DNA of 64,000 nt from an uncultured Clostridia bacterium (GTDB lineage: Bacteria; Bacillota; Clostridia; TANB77; CAG-508), in assembly GCA_948630815.1 (NCBI GenBank), contig CAPIEU010000001.1, forward strand, positions 17,818-81,817, written 5' to 3'. Below are positions 42,653 through 52,136 of this stretch, one piece after another. The notes beneath the pieces were generated by a model. It saw only the letters and a list, made by a program, of their open reading frames with translations, did not search any database and was not told where the DNA came from. Within the stretch, counting starts at the first letter, position 1. Each line of letters starts with the position of its first letter. The position numbers and the translations under genes are program-made.

Positions 42653-44479
42653 TTACCCTATTATTTCTTTTTCAAAATCATTTGATTCTATTTTAGTTAA
42701 TATATGATTATCTCCTGCAAACATTAAACATTCTCCTCTTTTTAATGATTTAATTTCTACTTTTTCTTTTTCTGATAAATTTGAATATTCTGCTAATATT
42801 TTTATATTTTCTTCTTCTAATGAGAAAAATGTTTTTATACTTGAATTATTTAATATACTTTTTCCATATATTCCATTTTCTAAACTAAATAAATCTGATA
42901 TGTCTTGTGTTATTGCAACTGCACTTCCTCCATATTTACGTATTGTTTTAAATATTTTATAAATAAAACTTGCTACATTTTTATTAGATGTTACCCCTAT
43001 TAATCTCCATATTTCGTCTAGGTAAATTGCTTTTTTTATTTTTCTATTTATTTTTATTTTATCCCAAAATAATTCTGTAAATATATACATTCCATATTGC
43101 AAATTATCTTCTCCTAATTCATATACATCTGCGACAATTAATTTATTATTTAACTCAACATTTGTATATTCATTGAAAAACTTTAATGATCCCTTTATAA
43201 ATGGTATTAATTTAGTTTTAAAACTAATTGTTTTTGGATCACTCGCTAAAATATTATATAAATCTTCAAGTCTTGGCATATCTTTTCTTGTTTTAAATAT
43301 TTTTGTTATTGTTATGTTTTCATTTTCTTCTTTATATAGACTTTCATCATCAAATGTTATTCCTTTTAAATTATAGCATTCTATTAATTTATCTTCTAAT
43401 ATTGCTTTTTCTTCTTCATCTAATTCCCCAAAAATTAAATTAAAAAATCCTATTAGTCTTCCTATTTTAGTTGCTAAATATCCCTTTTCATTTTCTTCTA
43501 TACTCTCTTGCCTTATATCTAATATATTTATATATGTATTAGATGTTGGTCCAATTTTTAACATTATTCCACCTAATTTTTCACAAATGTTTGTATATTC
43601 TCTATCTGGATCTATTACATATTGTTCTATTCCTAATAATATATTTCTTAATATTAATAATTTTGTATAAAATGATTTTCCTGCTCCACTTGTTCCAAAT
43701 ATACTTAAATTTGCATTTTTATATTTAGTAGTGTCATATCTATCAATAAATACCAAACTATTATTGTATATATTTGTTCCTATATAAATTCCATTTTCAT
43801 CAAATATGGATGATGATATAAATGGATATGTTGCAACAAGTCCATCTGTTAATACATTTCTTTTACTTACCTCTTTTATGTCTTCATGATTTTTCATAAA
43901 AGGTAAGCATGACATTAAACTTTGTTCTTCTCTAAAGTATGCTCTTCTTGTCTGCATACCTTTACTTTGAACCATTCCTTCTATTTTATTTAATATATAT
44001 TCTAATTCTTTTTTATCTTGCGAAAATAAATTTAAATAAATATATAAAAAATATAATTCTTCATTGTTTACTTGCATTTGTTTTCTTATATATTTTGCAT
44101 CATTATATGTAAATGCTGCTAGATCTATATCTTGGCTATTTTGATTTTTAGTTTGCAACTCTACTCCTACATTTCCAATATGATAGGTTAATTCTCTAAT
44201 TATTTTATATGAATCTTTTTTTTCATAGAACATTGAAATATTCATATTTATATTAGTATCTATTAAATTTTTTAATAATAAATCAGTTTGTTCTCTATAA
44301 TAATTTATTATTAATAATGAGCTATAATATATTTCATCTATTTCTATCATTTTAGGATTTTGCAAGTTTATGTATGCTGGTGAAATTAAATCTATATCCT
44401 TTATAGTTCCTTCTATGAATTCTAATTTTTTATTTATTTCTTCATTTGTTTTTTCATTTTTTATTATTTGTAATTTTAT
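42653..44479 (-). CDS. VirB4-type T4SS ATPase, apparently with a non-ATG start
   Basis: About 608 residues if started at an ATA codon at 44479, which has AAGGAGG seven nt upstream and no other start nearby; the first conventional start in frame is TTG at 44365. The extra 38 residues include KDIDLISPAYINLQ, which continues into MIEIDEIYYSSLLIINYYREQ, the conserved N-terminus of Gram-positive VirB4/TcpF-type proteins, so the longer form is the biological one. Walker A is GTSGAGKSFYTKLL, Walker B AIYLDEIWRLIG, and ITQDISDLF follows. The ATPase energises type IV secretion. Either the start is a rare AUA or the ATG was lost by a G-to-A change. Confidence 0.82.
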   Translation of the reverse strand: MKLQIIKNEKTNEEINKKLEFIEGTIKDIDLISPAYINLQNPKMIEIDEIYYSSLLIINYYREQTDLLLKNLIDTNINMNISMFYEKKDSYKIIRELTYHIGNVGVELQTKNQNSQDIDLAAFTYNDAKYIRKQMQVNNEELYFLYIYLNLFSQDKKELEYILNKIEGMVQSKGMQTRRAYFREEQSLMSCLPFMKNHEDIKEVSKRNVLTDGLVATYPFISSSIFDENGIYIGTNIYNNSLVFIDRYDTTKYKNANLSIFGTSGAGKSFYTKLLILRNILLGIEQYVIDPDREYTNICEKLGGIMLKIGPTSNTYINILDIRQESIEENEKGYLATKIGRLIGFFNLIFGELDEEEKAILEDKLIECYNLKGITFDDESLYKEENENITITKIFKTRKDMPRLEDLYNILASDPKTISFKTKLIPFIKGSLKFFNEYTNVELNNKLIVADVYELGEDNLQYGMYIFTELFWDKIKINRKIKKAIYLDEIWRLIGVTSNKNVASFIYKIFKTIRKYGGSAVAITQDISDLFSLENGIYGKSILNNSSIKTFFSLEEENIKILAEYSNLSEKEKVEIKSLKRGECLMFAGDNHILTKIESNDFEKEIIG

Positions 44480-44563
44480 TTTAATTCCTCCTTTTTTATT
44501 ATTTTATTTTTTATTTAAGACTATATAGTTTGAAATTTGCTTTCTTTAAGTAATATATTTATT

Positions 44564-45142
44564 TTAATTTTTATTTATATAATTTCTTGTATTTAAAAAT
44601 GATGATAAAATATTTACAATTTCATCTTTTGTATCATATTCTTGTGCAATATTTCCACATCTTGATAAACATTCTTTTATCTTAAAATATTTTTCATTTA
44701 AATCTTGTATTATTATTTCGTCTTCTATTATTTTTTCTTTTTTATTTTTATATGGATTTTTTATTATGATATAAAAATTTTTTGAAGATGATTTTCTTTC
44801 TTTATTTATTTTTTGAATAAATTCTATATAATTTTTTGATAAATTGATAATATTTTCATTTTTTTCTTTTTCTATTTGTTTTTTTATATTGGAAATATTT
44901 TTAGATAAATTTTCTTTATTGCTTTGAATTAATATTTGAATATCGAAATTGCACGTTTTTAAAAAAATTTTATAAGAATTTAGTATTGCCTCTTTTTCTA
45001 GTTCTGATTTTAAATTATAATTTATTGGAATAATTTTTATTATTTTGATATACGAATTATCTTTTAATTGTATAATTCCTTTTTCTAGAATTTTTTTGAT
45101 AGGCAACCATTCTTGTACTGAACTAATTTGTTGTTCTTTCAT
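44564..45142 (-). CDS. TraC-like protein of the T4SS set
   Basis: 192 residues, no membrane segment. It starts SSVQEWLPIKKILEKGIIQL, then YIKIIKIIPINYNLKSELEKEAILNSYKIFLKTCNF, the pattern of small proteins encoded just before VirB4 in Gram-positive conjugation regions (TraC/VirB4 N-terminal-like domain). The middle is a lysine-rich coiled coil, and the C-terminus KIKECLSRCGNIAQEYDTKDEI resembles the end of the same domain. It lies 84 nt before virB4 on the same strand and has AAGGAGA as RBS. It probably acts at the cytoplasmic face with VirB4. Confidence 0.75.
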   Translation of the reverse strand: MKEQQISSVQEWLPIKKILEKGIIQLKDNSYIKIIKIIPINYNLKSELEKEAILNSYKIFLKTCNFDIQILIQSNKENLSKNISNIKKQIEKEKNENIINLSKNYIEFIQKINKERKSSSKNFYIIIKNPYKNKKEKIIEDEIIIQDLNEKYFKIKECLSRCGNIAQEYDTKDEIVNILSSFLNTRNYINKN

Positions 45143-45936
45143 GGTTTCTCCTTTTTTGATTTAAATTACTATTATAATAAAACTTTTTTTTGCATTTGTC
45201 AATCAAAATCGTTCGACTTAATTCGACAATAATGGTATTACTATATAAAAATTATTAACAAAATTTTCTATTTAATTTTTTGCATATAATTTTAAATTTT
45301 GCTCATAATAATCTCATAAGGTTAATATTAGTTGAACGAAGAGTAATACGAGGTTTTATTTTAGAGCTTTTTATTATTCGAGCAAAAATATATAAAGGCT
45401 TTATTTCTTAGGTTTTTATATGTTGGCGATAAGAAGTTATTATTTGTATGCAGGCTATATTTACTTATATTAATTGCATTAATTTTTATTTGTTTTAATA
45501 TATGGTTATATTATGGGTAATAATTTTGAGTTAAGATTATATTTATATTTTTGCTAATATTCTTTATTTTATTTATAAACTGACGAATATTTTTATAAGT
45601 GGTTATTATTAGTCCCTTGTGGATGAATATAGTTACTTAGGGTGTATTTATAGTCGAGCAACTGATTTTTATGTATGGTGAATTGCTTATTTATATAGCA
45701 ATATATATTAGGTGAGTAATTATGCATATTAGTCTTAGCTGTAGATTAATATTAGCTTTATACGATTAATAGCGTAATACTGTATATTATACAGTATTAC
45801 GCTATTAAATATTGTTATTATAAAAAATGATATATGTATGTTTCTCTTTTCACCCTATGCTTCAGTTGGTCGCTTACTCAGTTTTTATATTAATTTATAA
45901 ATACTTTCCCATATTAAAAAAATTAAAACTACAATT
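45143..45936. other. 790-nt noncoding region between the T4SS-like cluster and gyrB
   Basis: No open frame with RBS is seen on either strand. It has many short AT palindromes and isolated GA-rich words (GAACGAAGAGTAATACGAG). It ends with the large palindrome at 45766-45808. It should hold the promoter of the TraC-like gene and possibly the gyrB terminator; otherwise I cannot explain its length. Confidence 0.5.
45766..45808. repeat. 43-nt palindrome
   Basis: Arms TTAATAGCGTAATACTGTATA and its exact complement around one central base. No T-run follows on either strand, so it is not a typical terminator; its place about 130 nt after the gyrB stop still makes a role at that 3' end possible. Confidence 0.75.
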
Positions 45937-47856
45937 TTATATATCCAAATTTTTAACATACTTAGCATTAGTTTCAATAAATTCTCTACGTGGTGCTATT
46001 TCATCACCCATTAATATTGTAAATATTTCATCTGCTTTTATTGCATCTTCCATAGTTACTTTAACAAGTGTTCTTGTTTCAGGATTCATTGTTGTTTCCC
46101 AAAGTTGTTCTGGATCCATTTCTCCTAAACCTTTGTAACGTTGTATATTTACTCCTTCTCTACCTATTTCTTCTAGTTTTTCATCTCTTTCTTCATCTGA
46201 ATAACAATATATATCTTCTTTTAATCCTTTTTTAGATAGTTTGTATAATGGTGGTTGTGCAAGATATATATTTCCATTTTCTATTAATGGTCTCATATAC
46301 CTAAAGAAGAATGTCAATAAAAGTGTTCTAATATGTGCACCATCAACATCTGCATCAGCCATTATTATTACTTTTCCATATCTAATCTTAGTAATATCAA
46401 ATTCTGCTCCGATTCCTGCTCCTACTGCTACTATAACAGGATTTAATTTATCATTTCCATAAATTTTATCTGCTCTTGCTTTTTCTACGTTAAGCATTTT
46501 TCCCCATAATGGTAATATTGCTTGAAATTTTCTATCTCTACCTTGTTTTGCACTTCCGCCTGCAGAATCTCCTTCAACAATATATACTTCACATTCTTCA
46601 GCAACTTTACTACTACAATCTGCTAATTTTCCTGGAAGTGTTGATGTTTCTAATGCTGATTTTCTTCTAACAAGTTCTCTTGCTTTTCTTGCTGCTTCTC
46701 TCGCACGTGATGCACTAACACATTTTTCTAATATTGCTTTTGCAATACTTGGATTTTCTTCTAAAAATGTTGCTAATGCTTCATTTACCATACTTTGAAC
46801 AACCCCTGCAACTTCACTATTACCTAATTTCATTTTAGTTTGTCCTTCAAATTGCGGTTCTTTTACTTTCACAGAAATAACTGCTGTAATACCTTCTCTT
46901 ATATCTTCACCTTGTAAATTAGAATCTTTTTCTTTTAAAATATTTTTTGCTCTAGCATAATCATTAAACACTTTTGTTAATGCTCTTTTAAATCCTTCTA
47001 AATGTGTTCCACCTTCAATTGTATTTATATTATTAACAAATGTGTATATATTTTCATTATATGCTGTTGTATATTGAACTGCTATTTCTACTGGTACTTC
47101 TCCTTGTTCTTTTTCTATATAAATGGGAGCTTTATTTATTATTTCTTTGTTTTTATTTAGATATTCAACAAATGATTTTAATCCACCCTCAAAACAAAAC
47201 TCTGCTTTTTTAGGTGTTTCTTCTCTTTTATCTTCTATACTTATAAATAGTCCTTTTGTTAAAAATGCCATTTCTCTAAATCTATTTTCTAATATTTGAT
47301 ATTCATAATTTAATGTTTCAAATATAGTGTCATCTGCTAAAAATCTAACTTTTGTTCCTGTTTTTTTAGAATCTCCTATTCTTGTCAAAGATTTAACAGT
47401 CTTTCCTTTTTCAAATTTCATTTCAAAAAGTCCACCATCTCTTTGAATTGTTACTTCACACCAATTAGACAAGGCATTTACAACAGATGCACCAACTCCA
47501 TGAAGACCTCCAGATACTTTATAGCCACTATCTCCACCAAACTTTCCTCCAGCATTTAGTTGTGTATATACTGTTTCAGCAGCTGAAATCTTTGTTTTTT
47601 GATGTATATCAACTGGTATTCCTCTACCATTATCTTCTACGCATACAATATTTCCTGGTTCCAAAACAACATTTATATGTGTACAATATCCTGCTAATGC
47701 TTCATCTACACAGTTATCTACTATTTCATAAACTAAGTGATGAAGACCTCTTGCAGAAACACTACCAATATACATACCTGGTCTTTTTCTAACATGTTCT
47801 AATCCATCTAAAACTTGAATTTGTTCTGCATTATATTCGTGTTCAAATTTCTCCAT
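45937..47856 (-). CDS. gyrB: DNA gyrase subunit B
   Basis: 639 residues, the usual length without extra insertion. The GHKL ATPase domain has NCVDEALAGYC, VEDNGRGIPVDIH and GGLHGVGASVVNALS; the transducer domain follows; the TOPRIM domain has EGDSAGGSAKQGRDR and DADVDGAHIRTLLLTF; the C-terminus reads QRYKGLGEMDPEQLWETTMNP. It works with GyrA to introduce negative supercoils. RBS TAGGAGG. It is part of the dnaA-dnaN-recF-remB-gyrB series on the minus strand; gyrA is not next to it. Confidence 0.97.
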   Translation of the reverse strand: MEKFEHEYNAEQIQVLDGLEHVRKRPGMYIGSVSARGLHHLVYEIVDNCVDEALAGYCTHINVVLEPGNIVCVEDNGRGIPVDIHQKTKISAAETVYTQLNAGGKFGGDSGYKVSGGLHGVGASVVNALSNWCEVTIQRDGGLFEMKFEKGKTVKSLTRIGDSKKTGTKVRFLADDTIFETLNYEYQILENRFREMAFLTKGLFISIEDKREETPKKAEFCFEGGLKSFVEYLNKNKEIINKAPIYIEKEQGEVPVEIAVQYTTAYNENIYTFVNNINTIEGGTHLEGFKRALTKVFNDYARAKNILKEKDSNLQGEDIREGITAVISVKVKEPQFEGQTKMKLGNSEVAGVVQSMVNEALATFLEENPSIAKAILEKCVSASRAREAARKARELVRRKSALETSTLPGKLADCSSKVAEECEVYIVEGDSAGGSAKQGRDRKFQAILPLWGKMLNVEKARADKIYGNDKLNPVIVAVGAGIGAEFDITKIRYGKVIIMADADVDGAHIRTLLLTFFFRYMRPLIENGNIYLAQPPLYKLSKKGLKEDIYCYSDEERDEKLEEIGREGVNIQRYKGLGEMDPEQLWETTMNPETRTLVKVTMEDAIKADEIFTILMGDEIAPRREFIETNAKYVKNLDI

Positions 47857-47955
47857 TTATTTTCCTCCTATTAAAAATGCCTATTTATATTATAACTTTA
47901 ATTTAAAAAAAAGCAAGAAAAATTTTTTATTTTATATTTTACAATAAATTTACTG

Positions 47956-48201
47956 CTAAATAAAACTTCTTTTTCCTAAAGTATTAGAGGATATATTAGA
48001 TATATATCCTTTTATAGTATTATCTTCTTTTGTAATAATAATCGATTTAGGTTTATTCTCACTTATGTCAAAAATATTTTTCTTATCCACTTTTTCTATA
48101 AAGTTATTAAATACTCTATTTTCTTTTAAAGAATCATAATCTAATATATATAATATATCTTTATTTTTTAAAACTATATCTTTTCCAATATGGAGATACA
48201 T
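47956..48201 (-). CDS. RemB/YaaB-like protein (DUF370)
   Basis: 81 residues. YLHIGKDIVLKNKDILYILDYDS and ENKPKSIIITKEDNTIKGYIS are typical of the DUF370 extracellular-matrix regulator family that Bacillus calls YaaB/RemB, found between recF and gyrB. The neighbour RemA is a DNA-binding biofilm regulator; the function of the gyrB-linked member is less clear. It starts 12 nt after recF, RBS AAGGAGG, so it is co-transcribed with recF. Confidence 0.88.
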   Translation of the reverse strand: MYLHIGKDIVLKNKDILYILDYDSLKENRVFNNFIEKVDKKNIFDISENKPKSIIITKEDNTIKGYISNISSNTLGKRSFI

Positions 48202-48213
48202 TCTTATCCTCCT

Positions 48214-49278
48214 TTATTCACATTTTCCATTACTTATAAAAAATATTTTGCACATTTTTTCAGAAATTGTGAATTCATCTGTACAAGTTATTAGTATTTG
48301 TGTATTACTTATACTTTTTAAAAGATTTTCTCTTCTTTTTCCATCTAATTCAGACATAAAATCATCTAATAATAAAATTGGATATTCACCTATTTCTTCA
48401 TAAATAATTTCAAGTTCAGCAAGTTTAAGAGAAAGAATTACAGTTCTATTTTGACCTTGCGATCCATATACATTTACTTGTTTTCCGTTAATAAAAATAT
48501 ATAAATCATCTCTATGAACTCCTTTACCAGTATAACCTTTTTGTATGTCTTGCTCCCAAGAATTTTTTAATGATTGTAAATACTTTTCTTTTTCTACACA
48601 ATCTGTTATATATTTAATTTTTATTTCTTCTTTATTATCTGTTATATCATTATGAATTTTACTTATTTTACTTTTAATTTTTTCTACAAATTCATTTCTA
48701 TATTCATAAACATAGCTTGCATATTCTGCTAATTTCTCATCCCAAATTTCTAACATTTCTTTGGACTTATTTTCAAGTTTTATTTGTCTTAGATAATTAT
48801 TTCTCTGTTCTAATGCTTTTAAATACATATTTAAACAATAAACATATTTAGGTCTTAATTGACTTATCAAAATGTTTAAAAATCTTCTTCTTTTTGTTGG
48901 TCCACTTTTAAGTATTTCAATATCATCTGGGCTAAACATTACTATATTTATATTTCCTAAAATATCACTTAATTTATTTTGTTTAATATCATTTACTAAT
49001 ACGCTTTTCTTATCTTCTAATTCTATTTTTATTTTACCCTGTCTATCACTTTTTTCAAATTCTATTTCTATATTGGCTCTATCCTCACCTATTTTTATTA
49101 GTTCTTTTTCTTTTTTAGCTCTAAATGATTTTCCAATAGCACATAAAAATATAGCTTCAAGTATATTAGTCTTTCCTTGTGCATTATCTCCAATAAATAA
49201 ATTTATTCCTTTTTTTAATTCTATTTTTTGATTAGAATAATTTCTAAAATTATTTAATTTTATAGTTTTTATATACAT
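48214..49278 (-). CDS. recF: DNA replication and repair protein RecF
   Basis: 354 residues. ABC-type ATPase of the SMC-like group: YIKTIKLNNFRNYSNQKIEL at the start, Walker A GDNAQGKTNILEAI near 31-42, signature SQGQNRTVILSLKLAEL and Walker B ILLLDDFMSELD. RecF helps to load RecA at single-strand gaps. It follows dnaN by 13 nt as usual; the S4-domain gene (yaaA) that often lies between dnaN and recF is absent. Confidence 0.97.
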   Translation of the reverse strand: MYIKTIKLNNFRNYSNQKIELKKGINLFIGDNAQGKTNILEAIFLCAIGKSFRAKKEKELIKIGEDRANIEIEFEKSDRQGKIKIELEDKKSVLVNDIKQNKLSDILGNINIVMFSPDDIEILKSGPTKRRRFLNILISQLRPKYVYCLNMYLKALEQRNNYLRQIKLENKSKEMLEIWDEKLAEYASYVYEYRNEFVEKIKSKISKIHNDITDNKEEIKIKYITDCVEKEKYLQSLKNSWEQDIQKGYTGKGVHRDDLYIFINGKQVNVYGSQGQNRTVILSLKLAELEIIYEEIGEYPILLLDDFMSELDGKRRENLLKSISNTQILITCTDEFTISEKMCKIFFISNGKCE

Positions 49279-49291
49279 TATTTACTCCAAT

Positions 49292-50407
49292 TTAGTCTTT
49301 TAATCTTATTGGAAGAATCATATATGTATAATCTCCTTCTTCTATAGGGCTTATAATACAAGGTGAAATATTTGAGCCAAAATCTACATACACTTCTTCA
49401 TCTTCTATAACTTTAAGTGCATCTAAAAAGTATTTTGGATTAAACCCTACTTCTAAATTCTTTCCTTCTGTTGATACATATAATTCTTCTTTTGCATCTC
49501 CTGTTTGGTTTGTACAAGAAATTGTTACTTTTCCAATGTCAATTAATACTTTAACAGGATACTTCTTTTCCTTTTCTGTAGATGATGCTGAAATTAAACT
49601 AACTCTTTCAAAACAATCCTGTAAACTATCTTTACTTGTTCTAATTCTTGTTTCCCAAGTTTTAGGAATTACACTTTCATACTTTAAAAATTCTCCATCT
49701 AATAGACGTGTTACTATTTTACAGTTATCCATTTCAAATAATGCTTGATTTTTTGATACACCTATTGTTATTGTATCAAATGAATCCAAAATTATTTTAT
49801 TAACTTCATTTAATGTTTTTCCTGGAATAACAGCACTAAAATCATTTTTATTGTTAGATAATGTAGTACTATTCCATGCAAGTCTAAAACCATCAACTGC
49901 AACAACATTTAATTTATTGCCTACAGTTTTAAATAAACAGCCTGTAAATATTGGTCTATTTTCTTCAATACTTACTGCAAAAATAGTTTTTCGAATCATA
50001 CTTTTTAAAGTGTTTTGTTCTATACTAATTGAATTTTCTATACTTATTTGTGGTAATTCAGGAAATTCTTCAGGATTCATAGTAGCAAGTTTATATAAAG
50101 AACCTTCACATTCTATTACTAATAGTTTACTATCATTTAATGTAATATTAATTTCAGTATCTGGTAATTTTCTAATAATTTCACTAAACATTATAGCATT
50201 CACTACAGTGCTTCCTTGTTCTGTAACTTCTGCTTCCATTATATATTCTATTCCTATTTCTAAATCATAGGTTGTAAATTTTATTTCATTATCATTAGTT
50301 TGAATTAATATTCCTTCTAGTATTGGCATAGTTGTTTTTGATGCCACCGCTTTAATTACGGAATTAAGGGCTTTAAGAATTTTGTCCTTTTCGCATACAA
50401 ATTTCAT
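49292..50407 (-). CDS. dnaN: DNA polymerase III beta subunit (sliding clamp)
   Basis: 371 residues from the ATG at 50407 (MKFVCEKDKILKALNSVIKA), preceded by AAGGAG; a start three codons earlier has no RBS. Three clamp domains of about 120 residues are evident; conserved spots include PILEGILIQT, RPIFTGCLF and the C-terminal MILPIRLKD, where the clamp-binding partners dock. It encircles DNA and holds the polymerase. The 320-nt spacer before it carries the dnaA-downstream part of oriC. Confidence 0.97.
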   Translation of the reverse strand: MKFVCEKDKILKALNSVIKAVASKTTMPILEGILIQTNDNEIKFTTYDLEIGIEYIMEAEVTEQGSTVVNAIMFSEIIRKLPDTEINITLNDSKLLVIECEGSLYKLATMNPEEFPELPQISIENSISIEQNTLKSMIRKTIFAVSIEENRPIFTGCLFKTVGNKLNVVAVDGFRLAWNSTTLSNNKNDFSAVIPGKTLNEVNKIILDSFDTITIGVSKNQALFEMDNCKIVTRLLDGEFLKYESVIPKTWETRIRTSKDSLQDCFERVSLISASSTEKEKKYPVKVLIDIGKVTISCTNQTGDAKEELYVSTEGKNLEVGFNPKYFLDALKVIEDEEVYVDFGSNISPCIISPIEEGDYTYMILPIRLKD

Positions 50408-50441
50408 TTTAAACACTCCTTTTTATATTAATAAATATTTT

Positions 50442-50629
50442 TAGTAGTAATAGTAATAGGTGCTGTGGATTTTGTGGAAAACTTTTGTAACACTATATAT
50501 CCCTAGCAAAAGTTATGTGTATTATACTGTTGATAATTTAAAAACATATCCACAATGAAAAATTGATAATGTGGAATTTTAAGTTTTCAACAGGTTATTT
50601 ACAGTGTTTTAACAATGGTGTGTGGATAA
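50442..50629. other. oriC, dnaA-dnaN part: DnaA boxes and DnaA-trio-like run
   Basis: A run TAGTAGTAATAGTAATAG (50442-50459) looks like the DnaA-trios of Bacillus-type unwinding sites. It is followed four bases on by tandem near-boxes TGTGGATTT and TGTGGAAAA (50464-50481). Further on are ATATCCACA (50546-50554), ATGTGGAAT (about 50569-50577) and a perfect box TGTGGATAA (50621-50629). The flanks are AT-rich. In Bacillus subtilis the same intergenic region is where the duplex opens. The function is inferred from motifs and position. Confidence 0.8.
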
Positions 50630-50730
50630 TCAATATAAGCTTTCCGTAAGAAGAAATTTAGTATTTTTTTCAAACGGAAGTTTTTACAAACATAAATTTT
50701 AAAAAATTTTAATAATTGTTTATATATTAA

Positions 50731-52068
50731 TTAATTTGAATTTAAGATTAAGTTTTTCACACTATCCACAATTAATTTTGTATTTCCATTTTCTTTAATT
50801 TCATTTTCTATTTTTCTACAAGCATGCATTACAGTTGTGTGATCCCTTTTTCCAAAACTCTCTCCTATTCTTGCAAGTTGCATTTGGGCAATATCGCGAC
50901 ATAGAAACATTGCAATTTGTCTTGGATATGCTAAGTCATTTGAACGTTTTGAACTTTTTAAATCCTTTGGATTTAAGTTAAAATATTTAGCAACAACTTC
51001 TTGTATATATTCTGGAGAAACAATTTTTTCTTTTTGTGAAATTATATCATTAATTGCTTTTTCAGCCATTTCCATTGTTAGAGGAGTATTAGTTAAAGAT
51101 GATTTCGCAATCATTTTATTTAGTACACCTTCTAGTTCTCTAATATTTGAGTCTATTTTTGTAGCAATATTAGAAAGAATCATATCATCTATAGTAATAT
51201 TATCAAATTGAGCTTTTTTTCTAAGGATAGCTAAACGTGTTTCATAATCTGGATTTGATATATCTGCTATAAGTCCCCATTCAAAACGAGATTTAAGCCT
51301 GTCCTCAAGAAGTTTCATTTCTTTTGGAGGTCTATCACTAGAAAGGATTATTTGTTTTCCACTTTCATGTAAAGTATTAAAAGTATGGAAAAATTCTTCT
51401 TGAATTCTTTCTTTTCCAGCAATAAATTGAATATCATCTATTAATAAAACATCTACATTTCTATAAGTGTTTCTAAATTCCTCAGTTTTATTATCTCTTA
51501 TTGCATTAATTAAATGATTTGTAAATTTTTCTGATGTTACATATAATACTTGTGCAGAATTATTCTTTTTTATAATAGCATTTCCAATAGCATGCATTAA
51601 GTGAGTTTTACCAAGCCCAACTCCTCCATATAAAAATAAAGGATTATATGAAGTCGCAGGTGCTTCTGCAACAGCTAAGGCTGCTGCGTGTGCAAAACGA
51701 TTACTATCTCCAACAACAAAAGTATCAAATGTATATTTGGGGTTAAGTGATGAACTTGAATAACCAGTAATAGAATCCATGGGGTCTTTTGAAACTGGTT
51801 CTTGTTTGTTTTTGTTATTTGATCCTATAACAAGTTCAATATTACAGTCAGTTTGTGTTATGTATTTAAAAGTATTTAATATTAAATCATAATAACGACT
51901 GTTAATAGAATCTTTATGTACATTAGAGGTAACTGCTAAAATATAAGTATTACCATCAATATCTATTAATTCAAGAGTTTTTATCCAAGTATCAAAGGCA
52001 ATTTGATTCATTTCTTCTTTTAATAAATCTTTAGCTTTATTCATAAGATTGTTTAATTCATTTTGCAT
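50731..52068 (-). CDS. dnaA: Chromosomal replication initiator protein DnaA
   Basis: 445 residues. Domain I (about 1-85: WIKTLELIDIDGNTYILAV), a short domain II linker, AAA+ domain III (FVVGDSNRFAHAAALAVAEAP, Walker A GGVGLGKTHLMHAIG, Walker B VLLIDDIQFIAGKE, FEWGLIADISNPDYETRLAIL) and DNA-binding domain IV with the signature RDHTTVMHACRKIENE. It binds the DnaA boxes on both sides of its gene and opens the origin. The start is the ATG after GGAAGGAATGAATTAAC. It has a promoter of its own within the origin region, so DnaA is likely to control its own gene. Confidence 0.98.
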   Translation of the reverse strand: MQNELNNLMNKAKDLLKEEMNQIAFDTWIKTLELIDIDGNTYILAVTSNVHKDSINSRYYDLILNTFKYITQTDCNIELVIGSNNKNKQEPVSKDPMDSITGYSSSSLNPKYTFDTFVVGDSNRFAHAAALAVAEAPATSYNPLFLYGGVGLGKTHLMHAIGNAIIKKNNSAQVLYVTSEKFTNHLINAIRDNKTEEFRNTYRNVDVLLIDDIQFIAGKERIQEEFFHTFNTLHESGKQIILSSDRPPKEMKLLEDRLKSRFEWGLIADISNPDYETRLAILRKKAQFDNITIDDMILSNIATKIDSNIRELEGVLNKMIAKSSLTNTPLTMEMAEKAINDIISQKEKIVSPEYIQEVVAKYFNLNPKDLKSSKRSNDLAYPRQIAMFLCRDIAQMQLARIGESFGKRDHTTVMHACRKIENEIKENGNTKLIVDSVKNLILNSN

Positions 52069-52136
52069 TGTTAATTCATTCCTTCCACAGAGGTTTGTAT
52101 TATTATTTCAATATTTACAAAAAATAAAAAGCAAAC

